64,000 bases of DNA from Blastocatellia bacterium (lineage in GTDB: Bacteria; Acidobacteriota; Blastocatellia; UBA7656): NCBI GenBank assembly GCA_035275065.1, contig DATENM010000037.1, positions 1-64,000 on the forward strand, written 5' to 3'. Shown piece by piece: positions 56,764 through 64,000 of this stretch. Made by a program: the position numbers and the translations under genes. Position 1 is the first letter of the stretch. Each line of letters starts with the position of its first letter. The notes under the pieces were generated by a model. It was not told where the DNA came from. It did no database searches and saw nothing but the letters and a program-made list of their open reading frames with translations.

Positions 56764-58449
56764 ATGCGAACCGTAGACGATCTCGAAGTCAGCTTCGCAG
56801 ATTTTAAGCCGCCTCAAGTAGCCACTCGCCCCGGCTTCTTCGACCGTCTCGAACGCCACCGCCGGCTGGTGATTTGCGGCCTGGTTGTCCTGGCCTTCGC
56901 CGCCCGCGCCTACCAGATTGGCGCCGCCAGCCTCGCCGAAGACGAAGCCAACAAGGTCTTCGCGCTGCGCGCCTACGAGCAGGGCGACTTCACAGTTAAC
57001 ACCGAGCACCCGATGGTGATGAAGATGCTCTGTTACGCATCGCTGCAAACGGCGAGCGCCTGGAACCATTTTGCCGGCACGCCGCTGCACCTCGGTATTA
57101 GCGAAGAGGCGGCGATGCGCCTGCCGAATGCGCTGTTCGGCGCACTCACCGTGATTCCGCTGCTGCTGCTCACCGCCGCTTTGCTCGGCTTCCGAGCCGG
57201 CGTCATCACAGCGCTGCTGTGGGCCTTTGGGATCAACGCCGTCTGGTTTAGCCGCGTTGACAAAGAAGACACGCTGCTCGTCTTTTTCATGTTCTGCGGC
57301 TTCTACCTCTACCACCTGGCAAAGTCACAATGGGCGGACGACGAGCGTCGGCAAGAGACGCTGTACGCGCTGGCGGGGGCGGCCTTCGGGCTGATGATGG
57401 CGTCGAAATACTTCCCCCACTATTTCGGCCTGAACTCGCTCTATTACACGCTGGTCGGCTACGACAGCCGCAACAACCGCCCGCTGACGCGGCGGATGTG
57501 GGGCCGCTACTTCGGCGGATTGGTCCTGGCGTTCGTCATCTTCAACCCGGCGGTCTTCGTGCCGCAGACCTGGCGCTACCTGTTGAAGTACGTCAACGAA
57601 GACCTGCTGACGCACCACGGCTACGTTGTGATGGGTAAGCTGTTCATCAACGACGTGTTGCAAACGCCGGGCGGCAACCCGTGGTACTTTTACTTCCTCT
57701 TTCTGCTCGTCAAGGTGCCGCTGCCGGTGTTGCTGGCGTTCACCGTCGGCGTCGTCGAAATCTTCCGCCACCGCGGCCCCTACCCGCAATCGCGCGGCTA
57801 TCTCTTCCTGCGTCTGATGCTGATCTTCTGGCTCTTGCCGATGTCGCTGATCGGCACCAAGTTCTTGCGCTACACGCTGTCGCTGATGCCGCTGGTTTAT
57901 ATGACCGCGGCCATCGGCATCCTGGTGATGTGGCGCTGGCTGGCAGCGCGGGCGCGGCAGTTGACGCCTTCGCCGGTTGCGGCGAGCCTGGCAGCCGCCG
58001 CGCTCGCCATTGTATTTCTGGTTACGCCGGCGGTCAGCATGCTCGGCAGCCTGCCGTTCCCGAATCTTTATCTCAACACACTGGGCGGCCAGCGGGTCGG
58101 CTACTTTTTCCCGCACGACGAGTTTTATGACCTGGGGGCGAGAGAAAGTATCCGCTACATCGCCGACAACGCGCCGCCGGGGGCGCGACTGGCGACAGAG
58201 ATTCCCGGCGTTGTCGAATACTATTTGCAGCGTTACCGACGGTCCGACATTCAAGTCGAGATTATGTCGCAGCCGGGCTTCACCCTGAGCGAGCGTGCTC
58301 CCGATTACGTGCTGCTGCAACCGGGCCGCGTCTATTTCGAGAACCGCGAGAATTACGAATTCATCGAGCGCACCTTTCCCATCGTGCAGTCGAGCGACTA
58401 CGGCGGCGCGGCCGCCGCGCGAGTCTATCGAGCGACAAGTGACAAGTGA
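56764..58449 (+). CDS. GT39-type membrane glycosyltransferase (PMT/ArnT superfamily)
   Basis: The start is ATG 56764, with GGAG upstream; a TTG at 56746 is less likely. The 561-residue protein has about ten TM helices. The first periplasmic loop contains AEDEANKVFALRAYEQGDF, the double acidic motif of GT-C enzymes, followed by EHPMVMKML. A further periplasmic stretch has RVDKEDTLL. The C-terminal part (about 440-560) is soluble. It would use a polyprenyl-phosphate sugar, probably made by the GT2 protein at the end of this operon, to decorate lipid or protein outside the membrane. Its last codons (ATSDK) are part of a heptamer repeat. Confidence 0.88.
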   Translation: MRTVDDLEVSFADFKPPQVATRPGFFDRLERHRRLVICGLVVLAFAARAYQIGAASLAEDEANKVFALRAYEQGDFTVNTEHPMVMKMLCYASLQTASAWNHFAGTPLHLGISEEAAMRLPNALFGALTVIPLLLLTAALLGFRAGVITALLWAFGINAVWFSRVDKEDTLLVFFMFCGFYLYHLAKSQWADDERRQETLYALAGAAFGLMMASKYFPHYFGLNSLYYTLVGYDSRNNRPLTRRMWGRYFGGLVLAFVIFNPAVFVPQTWRYLLKYVNEDLLTHHGYVVMGKLFINDVLQTPGGNPWYFYFLFLLVKVPLPVLLAFTVGVVEIFRHRGPYPQSRGYLFLRLMLIFWLLPMSLIGTKFLRYTLSLMPLVYMTAAIGILVMWRWLAARARQLTPSPVAASLAAAALAIVFLVTPAVSMLGSLPFPNLYLNTLGGQRVGYFFPHDEFYDLGARESIRYIADNAPPGARLATEIPGVVEYYLQRYRRSDIQVEIMSQPGFTLSERAPDYVLLQPGRVYFENRENYEFIERTFPIVQSSDYGGAAAARVYRATSDK

Positions 58450-58497
58450 CAAGGCCCAAGGTCTCGTCTCCTTCTTGTCACTGGTCACTCGTCACCT
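58434..58497. repeat. heptamer-repeat hairpin G (unit GACAAGT)
   Basis: GACAAGT units (58434-58453) begin inside the last codons of the GT39 gene. The complement (CTTGTCACTGGTCACTCGTC, about 58472-58492) follows after a short spacer and ends just before the next gene. Confidence 0.85.
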
Positions 58498-58501
58498 TCT
58501 G

Positions 58502-59386
58502 ATGAAACGATTGATTGTCAACGCGGACGACTTCGGCTTCACGCGCGGCGTCAATGCCGGGATTCTGCGGGCTTTTGAAAGCGGCATTCTGACGAGCGCG
58601 ACGTTGATGGCCAATGGCGACGCCTTTGACGAAGCGGTAACGATGGCGCGGGCCAACCCGCAGCTTGGCGTAGGCTGCCATCTGGTTGCGGTCGGCGGGC
58701 GCCCGCTCGCGCCCGCCCCCGAGATCGCCTCGCTGGTTGACCGCGATGGCTTGCTGCCGCGCACGCTCACCGATTTAATTAAACGGCTGGCGCGCGGCAG
58801 GGTGCGCGTCGAGCATCTGGAGCGCGAGTTCGCCGCGCAAGTCGAGCGGGTTCGCCGCGCAGGGATTACGCCGACGCACTTCGACTCGCACAAACACACG
58901 CACACCCAGCCGCTGGTGATGAAGGCGCTGGCGCGCGTCGCCAGCGCCTTCGGCGTCCGCGCCGTGCGCAATCCGTTTGAAAGCTGGCGGGCGCCGGTTA
59001 TAACAGGAGGGGCGGCCCGCGCCCGGCGCGGCATTTACTTGAAGCAGTTTGTGATGTCGGCTACAGTGGCGGCCCGCGCCCGGACGTTTCATCGCCTTGT
59101 CCGAGATTATGGTTTGCAAGCGCCGGACTTTTTCTGTGGCGTGCGCCTGACCGGATTGCTCGATGCGGAAGCCGCGCGGCGCATCATCGAAGCCTTGCGC
59201 GACGGCACCACTGAGTTGATGTGCCACCCCGCCGTGTATGATGATGAGTTGGAGCGCGCGGCGACGCGATTGAAGCGTGAGCGCCAGCGCGAGCTTGAAG
59301 CGTTGAGCGATGATAACGTGCGCCGCGCCATTGCCACACAACAGGTGCGGCTCATCAATTATCAGGAGTTTGTCGAGCATGTTTGA
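58502..59386 (+). CDS. ChbG/HpnK-type carbohydrate deacetylase (YdjC family)
   Basis: Start is ATG 58502 (MKRLIVNADDFGFTRGVN); the longer frame from 58295 lies inside the previous gene and is rejected. The 294-residue protein has the YdjC/ChbG fold with the metal ligands Asp10, His60 (GVGCHL) and His130 (THFDSHKHTHTQ). Members deacetylate N-acetylated sugars (ChbG) or act in hopanoid side-chain synthesis (HpnK). With a GT39 and a GT2 gene on either side, deacetylation of a lipid-linked GlcNAc-type sugar is plausible. No hopanoid genes are nearby to support HpnK. Confidence 0.88.
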   Translation: MKRLIVNADDFGFTRGVNAGILRAFESGILTSATLMANGDAFDEAVTMARANPQLGVGCHLVAVGGRPLAPAPEIASLVDRDGLLPRTLTDLIKRLARGRVRVEHLEREFAAQVERVRRAGITPTHFDSHKHTHTQPLVMKALARVASAFGVRAVRNPFESWRAPVITGGAARARRGIYLKQFVMSATVAARARTFHRLVRDYGLQAPDFFCGVRLTGLLDAEAARRIIEALRDGTTELMCHPAVYDDELERAATRLKRERQRELEALSDDNVRRAIATQQVRLINYQEFVEHV

Positions 59387-60374
59387 AAGTGAAATCGAAG
59401 CCCCTCGCTATTCCGTCGTCGTGCCGTTTCACAACGAGGAAGAGAGCGTCCGCGAGCTTTATCAGCGCTTGTCCGAAGTGATGAGCAACCGCTTCGAGCC
59501 GGTCGAATTCATCTTCATTGACGACCACAGCAGCGACCGCACGCTCGCGGCGTTGAAAGAGATTGCCGCCGCCGACCCGCGTGTCGTCGCCATCCGGCTG
59601 AAGCGCAACTACGGTCAGACGGTGGCGCTGGCCGCAGGCTTTGATTACGCCGAAGGCGACGTGATTATCTCGATGGACGGCGACCTGCAACATGACCCCG
59701 CGGATATTCCGCGGATGCTGGCGACGCTGGGAGCGACCGGCTGCGACATCGTCAGCGGCTGGCGCAAAAAGCGTGTGGATAATTTCCTGCTGCGCCGCTT
59801 GCCGTCGCGCATTGCCAACTGGCTGATGGCCAGGTTATCGGGCGTCAACATTCATGACTTCGGCACGACCTTCAAGGTCTATCGCAAAGACACGATCAAG
59901 CAGATCAAGCTCTATGGCGAGATGCACCGCTTCATCCCGGCGCTGGCTTCGTGGAACGGCGCGACCATCGTCGAGGTGCCGATCAAGAACATCGAGCGGC
60001 CGGGCGGGCGCTCGCATTATGGCCTGTCGCGAACGGTGCGGGTGTTGTTCGACCTGCTGACGATCCGCTACCTGCTGAAGTACGTCACCCGCCCGCTGCA
60101 CTTCTTCGGGCCGCTCGGCCTGCTGAGCACGATGGCCGGAATGTTGATCATGCTCTGGATGCTGGCGAAGAAGCTACTGTATGGCTCGGACCTCTTCGAG
60201 CAGCACGGGCCGCTGATGATCCTCGGCGCGGTGTTGATCCTGGCCGGCGTGCAGTTGATCACTTCGGGGTTGATCGGCGAGATGTTGAGCCGCACCTACT
60301 TCGAGTCGCAGGGCAAGCCCATCTATTCAATCGAGCGAATCATCACCGGGAAGACGGTGACAAGTGACAAGTGA
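59379..60374 (+). CDS. GT2 polyprenyl-phosphate glycosyltransferase (DPM1/ArnC-like, two TM helices)
   Basis: ATG 59379 follows AGGAG and overlaps the previous stop by 8 bp. The 331-residue protein has the GT-A domain (YSVVVPFHNEEESVRELYQ, FIFIDDHSSDRT, and DGDLQHDP metal site) with the HDFGTTFKVYRK segment typical of DPM1/GtrB/ArnC enzymes. Two TM helices follow (about 240-265, 275-300), as in ArnC/GtrB. It would transfer a sugar from a nucleotide to polyprenyl phosphate and supply the GT39 enzyme upstream. Its C-terminus TVTSDK is encoded by heptamer repeat units. Confidence 0.9.
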   Translation: MFESEIEAPRYSVVVPFHNEEESVRELYQRLSEVMSNRFEPVEFIFIDDHSSDRTLAALKEIAAADPRVVAIRLKRNYGQTVALAAGFDYAEGDVIISMDGDLQHDPADIPRMLATLGATGCDIVSGWRKKRVDNFLLRRLPSRIANWLMARLSGVNIHDFGTTFKVYRKDTIKQIKLYGEMHRFIPALASWNGATIVEVPIKNIERPGGRSHYGLSRTVRVLFDLLTIRYLLKYVTRPLHFFGPLGLLSTMAGMLIMLWMLAKKLLYGSDLFEQHGPLMILGAVLILAGVQLITSGLIGEMLSRTYFESQGKPIYSIERIITGKTVTSDK

Positions 60375-60458
60375 CACGGAACGGAGTCAGGAGTCAGGAG
60401 TCAGAATAAAAAACGCAGGCGGAGCCGACGTCCTCTTCCATTCTGACTCCTGACTTCC
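60356..60458. repeat. heptamer repeats H (GACAAGT units, then AGTCAGG hairpin)
   Basis: GACAAGT units (60356-60375) overlap the GT2 stop codon. An AGTCAGG hairpin follows: three units at 60384-60404 and the complement at 60440-60455, pairing over 16 perfect bases with a loop of about 32. It lies between two convergent genes and may act as a two-way terminator. Confidence 0.85.
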
Positions 60459-60464
60459 TTCTTA

Positions 60465-61286
60465 TCAATCTTCAATGATGAAATAGTCGGCGCGTAGCGG
60501 CTGAGTGCGGCGCATGATCGGCTTGAGACGCAGCGTGTCACGCTCGACGTGCTCGGAGAGAATCACGCGATTCTCGTCGCCAAAGTCGAGCAGCACATGA
60601 ACCGGCTTGGCGTCGTGCTGCGCCGAGGCGCTGACGTGCTTGAGGATGCTTTCGCCTTCGGCGTTGGTGTCGCGCTTGAACAACTCGACGCCGCGCACGC
60701 GGCCTTCGCGGTCAATGATGGTTACCGGCACCACGCCTTCGCCCGCTACGCCTCCCGATGCTTGCCGCTGCTCGCGCAAGACGCTCATCAGTTTCGCCAG
60801 CAACTCATGGTTGACCATCTCGCTTGCGGGCTTCGGCTGCGCGTAGGCGTTCTCTTCCCAGCCGCGCAGCATCTCCCACACGGCGGCGGGCACCGCGTCG
60901 GCTTCTGTCGCCGCCGGCTCATACGCCGCGGCGGCGCGCTCGGCCTCGGCGTACAGAGCGATCTCGGCAACGCAATGGCGGCACTGCGCGGCGTGCGCCG
61001 CGACCCGCGCATCGCGCTCACCCGACGAGCGGCTGTAGAAGAACGCGGCGAGCGCCGCGACATCCGGGTGATCGTCTTGAGAGTTGATTGAAGCGGCGTC
61101 GGCTGGTGTCGCCGGGTCGCCGTCTTCGGCAGCGTGATCCTTCAAGGCGCGCACCAGGCGGGCGATGGCGGCGCAGTCCGCGCAATCGCTCAGATGTCGC
61201 TCGACCTGTTGCCGCGCCTCGTCGCTGGCCGCGCCGTTCAGGTAATCGAACAACTGTCTGCTTGGATGCGCTGACTTTCGTGCCAT
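60465..61286 (-). CDS. double zinc-finger putative anti-sigma protein
   Basis: The 273-residue protein has two HxxxCxxC motifs, HLSDCADC (about 31-38) and HAAQCRHC (about 98-105), so two zinc-binding zf-HC2-like domains in tandem. No TM helix is evident. The C-terminal half (about 185-270) is beta-rich (VVPVTIIDREGRVRGVELF, VHVLLDFGDENRVILSEH). It is the third gene of a unit beginning with an ECF sigma factor (62307), so it is likely its regulator. The duplication of the finger is unusual. Confidence 0.8.
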   Translation of the reverse strand: MARKSAHPSRQLFDYLNGAASDEARQQVERHLSDCADCAAIARLVRALKDHAAEDGDPATPADAASINSQDDHPDVAALAAFFYSRSSGERDARVAAHAAQCRHCVAEIALYAEAERAAAAYEPAATEADAVPAAVWEMLRGWEENAYAQPKPASEMVNHELLAKLMSVLREQRQASGGVAGEGVVPVTIIDREGRVRGVELFKRDTNAEGESILKHVSASAQHDAKPVHVLLDFGDENRVILSEHVERDTLRLKPIMRRTQPLRADYFIIED

Positions 61287-61339
61287 GATCTCACCTGCCT
61301 GCTCACACTCGCCGGGGCGAATGTGTCACTTCCTTGGAT

Positions 61340-61603
61340 TCAACTTTGCGGGGATGGGTTTTCCGCCGCATCGCCCGACACCACCTTGAGGCACTGGCTA
61401 TAGAGCGACAGGTAATAAGTCCGCGCGTCGGGCTTTTCGATCTTCGTTTTGTGCTCGCGGTCAACGATGAGCAGCATCAACTCCAGCGCCACGCGCTGCT
61501 TCGAATCGGTCATTAACGGATGCTCGTCCATGCGGGTTGCCTCGCTGAAAATGGAAAATAAGCTCGACGCCTGTTGCGCCGTTGTCAGCCAGTTCACGCT
61601 CAT
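61340..61603 (-). CDS. small protein of unknown function between sigma factor and zinc-finger genes
   Basis: This 87-residue protein starts at ATG 61603, overlapping the sigma factor stop by 4 bp, which supports real, coupled translation. It is predicted to be mainly helical (TTAQQASSLFSIFSEATRM, RVALELMLLIVDREHKTKIE, ARTYYLSLYSQCLKVVSG) and has no Cys motif, signal peptide or TM helix. I do not recognise a family. Its place suggests an adaptor or co-regulator for the sigma factor. Confidence 0.7.
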   Translation of the reverse strand: MSVNWLTTAQQASSLFSIFSEATRMDEHPLMTDSKQRVALELMLLIVDREHKTKIEKPDARTYYLSLYSQCLKVVSGDAAENPSPQS

Positions 61604-62307
61604 TGCTTTTTCTTCTTCGCGCCGCCCAGCACGGCGTTTGCCGAGGTGAAGCCATGCGCCTCAAGCCATTTCCTCAACCGCTCCTTCAAACGGTGCGCGC
61701 GCTGATAGACCAGGTCTTCCGACATGGCGAACTCGCCGGCGATCTCGGTCGCGTTGCGCCCCAGGATGATGTAGTCGCTGACGATCACCGAATCTTTCCA
61801 GTCGCGGCAGACATCGCCGAGCAGTTGATCAACGATCTCGCGCTGCTCGCTACGAATCGCCTCGGCCTCGGGCGATAGCGTCAGCGCCGGCGCGCGCTCG
61901 ACTTCCGAAGGCTCGTCGTCGTCAGGGTCAGCCGCCGGGCGCGGCGTCCACGACTTGTCGCGGCGCACACGGCGGATCGTATCAATCATCTCGCTCTGCG
62001 TGATGCGCGCGATGAAGCTCGACAGTTTCCCCTCACGACGCCACAGCCGCAGCCCGCGATAGATTTTATAAATCGCCCGCGACACCACATCGTCCGCCGC
62101 GTCCCATTCCGGGTAGCGGTATTGCGAATAGCGGACGACGTGATTGATCAAGCCGCGATAGCGGGCGATCAAGGTCTCGAAACAGAGGTGCGCGCGCTCG
62201 CGCTCGGTCTTCTGGCCGACGAGGAAGCAGTCCACCAGTTCTTCGTCGCTCAGCTCGTCGAGCCTGCGGTCATTGATCTCGGTTCCAGCCGCGGTGCTAT
62301 CGGTCAT
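61600..62307 (-). CDS. ECF-like RNA polymerase sigma factor
   Basis: ATG 62307 gives 235 residues. Region 2 contains LDELSDEELVDCFLVGQKTE, LCFETLIARYRGLINHVVRY, EWDAADDVVSRAIYKIYRGL and LSSFIARITQSEMIDTIRRV. An acidic linker (about 125-150, DPDDDEPSEVE) follows. Region 4 has IVSDYIILGRNATEIAGEFA and MSEDLVYQRAHRLKERLRKW. The C-terminus is Lys-rich (GGAKKKKQ). It is coupled to the 87-residue gene and the double zinc-finger gene downstream. The target promoters are unknown. Confidence 0.86.
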   Translation of the reverse strand: MTDSTAAGTEINDRRLDELSDEELVDCFLVGQKTERERAHLCFETLIARYRGLINHVVRYSQYRYPEWDAADDVVSRAIYKIYRGLRLWRREGKLSSFIARITQSEMIDTIRRVRRDKSWTPRPAADPDDDEPSEVERAPALTLSPEAEAIRSEQREIVDQLLGDVCRDWKDSVIVSDYIILGRNATEIAGEFAMSEDLVYQRAHRLKERLRKWLEAHGFTSANAVLGGAKKKKQ

Positions 62308-62455
62308 GCGCGCACTCTTGAGAACGTGTAATTGATCTATCTCCGGCGTGCGCATTCTAACATCGGGCTTTCTTCGCGCCAAAGCCCAATGCGGTTGACG
62401 GCGGCAAGCGGGATTGTCTGACAGCCGGATGATTCTTTGTAAGAAGAACGAGAGA

Positions 62456-63391
62456 CTAATGACCGATGAGCGATTGATAAATCGTCTGCGAGATGTCGGC
62501 GATCAGTCGGTGGGCGCGGGCTTCGTCGCTGAGGCCGCGCGTCAGCACGACCAGCACGTAAGGCTTGCGGTTGGGCAGAAAGATGATCGCGGCATCGTGA
62601 TTGATCCGGGTGATCGAGCCGGTCTTGTGCGCGACGCGCGCGTCTTTGGCAAGGCCCGCCGGGATGCCTTCGTTGAATTGCTGATCGAGCATCACTCGGA
62701 TCATTTCATCAGAAGCCTGCCGGGATATGGCGTGGCCCGCGGCAATGCGGCGCAACAGGATCATCAGGTCGCGCGCCGTCGTCGTGTTGTTCAAGCCACG
62801 GTCGAACGCCTTGCCGTCTTCGACGCCGCGCAACACGCGGATGTTGTGCGCGCCCATCTCGCGCATCAGCTCCATCACGCGCGCGGGCTGCACACGCTCG
62901 ATCAAAATGTTCGTCGCCAGGTTGCTGCTGGCAATAATCATCAGACGCATCAGCTCGCGGATAGTCGCGGTCTCGCCGATGCGTTTGTAAAGCGACGGCT
63001 CGCTGTCGTCTGTGGCCGAGATCGAAAAGTGACTGCCATCGGCGATGCTCAGAAAATCGTTCTTGACCGGCAGGCGGTCGTCGAGCGACAGCCCGCCCGC
63101 CGCCGCCTGGCGATAGATTTCCATCATCACCGGCACCTTCATGGTGCTGGCGGCGTGAAAGTTGGCGTCGGGGTTAATCAGCAGCTCACTGCCGCTGGCG
63201 AGGTCGTGGAAGGCGACCGCGACAATTTCAGCGCCGCTCGCTGTGACCAGCTCGGCAATTTTTTTGCGCGCCTCGTTGAGAGACGATTCCTTCACCGGGC
63301 GCGCTTCGGCCGCAAGCGCGAGGCTGCAAAAAATCATGGCGCCCAAGGCCAGAGCCAGGCAGGGCGCGGGAGTTTTTTTAATCAGCATCAT
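62456..63391 (-). CDS. class A beta-lactamase-like serine hydrolase
   Basis: This 311-residue protein has a signal peptide (about 1-30) and the penicilloyl-serine transferase motifs: S82-T-M-K85 (FHAASTMKVPV), S155-S-N (in place of S-D-N), a Glu191 / LNN region (VEDGKAFDRGLNNTTTARDL), and K256-T-G. Length and spacing fit class A enzymes and their close PBP-like relatives. Ser replacing Asp in the second motif and a non-standard omega loop make true beta-lactam resistance uncertain; a carboxypeptidase or other cell-wall role is equally possible. It overlaps the membrane protein gene by 4 bp and is probably cotranscribed with it. Confidence 0.88.
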   Translation of the reverse strand: MMLIKKTPAPCLALALGAMIFCSLALAAEARPVKESSLNEARKKIAELVTASGAEIVAVAFHDLASGSELLINPDANFHAASTMKVPVMMEIYRQAAAGGLSLDDRLPVKNDFLSIADGSHFSISATDDSEPSLYKRIGETATIRELMRLMIIASSNLATNILIERVQPARVMELMREMGAHNIRVLRGVEDGKAFDRGLNNTTTARDLMILLRRIAAGHAISRQASDEMIRVMLDQQFNEGIPAGLAKDARVAHKTGSITRINHDAAIIFLPNRKPYVLVVLTRGLSDEARAHRLIADISQTIYQSLIGH

Positions 63392-63804
63392 CGTTCAGAA
63401 CGTTTGAGGGCGCGGGCCATCAGGCCGAGCCCCGCGGCAAACAGCGTCAACATCAGAATGGTGTTAAACAGGCTGGTCTGTTGGAAATAGACTTGCAGGT
63501 TCGAGATGATGCCGACGAAGATGATCACGGCACCGCCGCCCGCCAGCAGCCAGCCGGCAATCGAGCGGCCATTAAAGAACAACAGCCCGATGCCGATGAC
63601 CAGCGGCAACAGCGTCAGCCCGAAGGTGTTCGGCCCCCACCAGTGCCAGTAACCGCTCGTCACTTGCACTTGATTCATGATCAGGTAGCCGCCGGCGATG
63701 GCCAAGGCCAGTCCGAATAAAAACATGCCGATGCCGCCCGGCGTGCCGCCCGGCGAAAATCTGGGACTACGTGATTCTTCTTCAGTTTTGCGCCTGCTTT
63801 CCAA
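63388..63804 (-). CDS. small four-helix membrane protein of unknown function
   Basis: The start is set at TTG 63804, preceded by AAAGGA; no ATG fits well. The 138-residue product has a charged N-terminus (MESRRKTEEESRSPRF) and a Gly/Pro-rich segment, then four hydrophobic helices (about 26-43, 58-78, 80-100 and 113-131) and a short basic end (RALKRSER). It resembles small LiaF/DUF5668-like membrane domains in length and composition only. It is first in a two-gene unit with the beta-lactamase-like gene. A Pho-box-like direct repeat lies about 60 bases upstream. Confidence 0.75.
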   Translation of the reverse strand: MESRRKTEEESRSPRFSPGGTPGGIGMFLFGLALAIAGGYLIMNQVQVTSGYWHWWGPNTFGLTLLPLVIGIGLLFFNGRSIAGWLLAGGGAVIIFVGIISNLQVYFQQTSLFNTILMLTLFAAGLGLMARALKRSER

Positions 63805-63846
63805 AGTCTTATCCTTTCCGCCTGCAAGTCACGCGTTCACTGCCAC

Positions 63847-63883
63847 AGGGTACTCGACGGCGCTCGTGACAATTTTGTGACAA
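63847..63883 (-). promoter_or_regulatory. Pho-box-like direct repeat with putative -10 element
   Basis: On the minus strand TTGTCACAAAATTGTCAC (63883-63866) is two TTGTCAC units with an 11-bp period, close to the PhoB consensus CTGTCATAWAWCTGTCAY. TACCCT (63852-63847) lies 13 bases downstream and could be the -10 element. It precedes the membrane protein/beta-lactamase-like unit. The site is inferred from resemblance only. Confidence 0.5.
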
Positions 63884-64000
63884 TTCTCAAGGCGGTGTCT
63901 TGAGAGCGCCCCGATAGCATGTGTGACGAACCATGAAGTCGTAATACCACTTGTCACCTTGTTTTCTTACCGTCACTTGAACCTTCCTCTCCAGCCACTG

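Overview
The window looks like a chromosomal segment of a GC-rich Acidobacteriota genome, probably class Blastocatellia. This is inferred from the tandem array of large FtsX/MacB-type permeases with no ATPase (the ADOP type known mainly from Acidobacteria), the many sigma factor/zinc-finger anti-sigma pairs and the dense, coupled gene layout. No rRNA, tRNA, insertion sequence, phage or CRISPR array was recognised. The window starts inside a permease gene.

Layout. (1) 1-11528, plus strand: the tail of one orphan permease, four complete ones, and a secreted repeat protein between the second and third complete copies. (2) 11586-14256, minus strand: a lytic transglycosylase, a VirB9/CagX-like secreted protein with a coiled coil, and a FecR-like protein with its own promoter and terminator. 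(3) 14398-47529, almost all minus strand: a large Wzx/Wzy-type exopolysaccharide or capsule locus. It holds an export channel (Wza-like), tyrosine autokinase (Wzc-like), flippase, polymerase, O-antigen ligase-like protein, at least six glycosyltransferases, heparinase-like lyase, radical SAM/SPASM protein and SAM methyltransferase. Sugar nucleotide genes cover a complete set for UDP-di-N-acetylbacillosamine (PglF, PglE, PglD and a PglC-type transferase fused to a GT4 glycosyltransferase), CDP-glucose 4,6-dehydration (RfbF, RfbG plus an SDR and a cupin) and a dTDP-3-amino-dideoxyhexose pair (ketoisomerase and aminotransferase). A CapA-like protein (47992-49212) follows. (4) 49974-56480: two regulatory loci, one with a TPR-CHAT protease-like protein, an ECF sigma factor and a membrane anti-sigma factor, the other with an alternative sigma-70 factor and a soluble zinc-finger partner. 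A small Cys-rich secreted protein lies between them. (5) 56764-60374, plus strand: a GT39 / ChbG-HpnK deacetylase / GT2 operon that looks like a polyprenyl-phosphate-sugar and lipid glycan modification set. (6) 60465-63804, minus strand: an ECF sigma factor, an 87-residue protein, a double zinc-finger protein, a class A beta-lactamase-like serine hydrolase and a small membrane protein.

Working together: in region 3 nucleotide sugars are made, loaded on a polyprenyl phosphate by the PglC-type domain, extended by GT4/GT2 enzymes, flipped by Wzx, polymerised by Wzy and exported through Wzc/Wza. The sigma/anti-sigma loci on its right may tune envelope functions, but this is inference.

The most unusual signal is non-coding. 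About a dozen gene borders carry compound hairpins whose arms are tandem 7-mers. The 7-mer differs from site to site but the architecture is the same. A second family of palindromes built from a GCGCAAG...CTTGCGC module occurs three times, once with one arm inverted. Two proteins end in the same residues because their last codons are the heptamer repeat.
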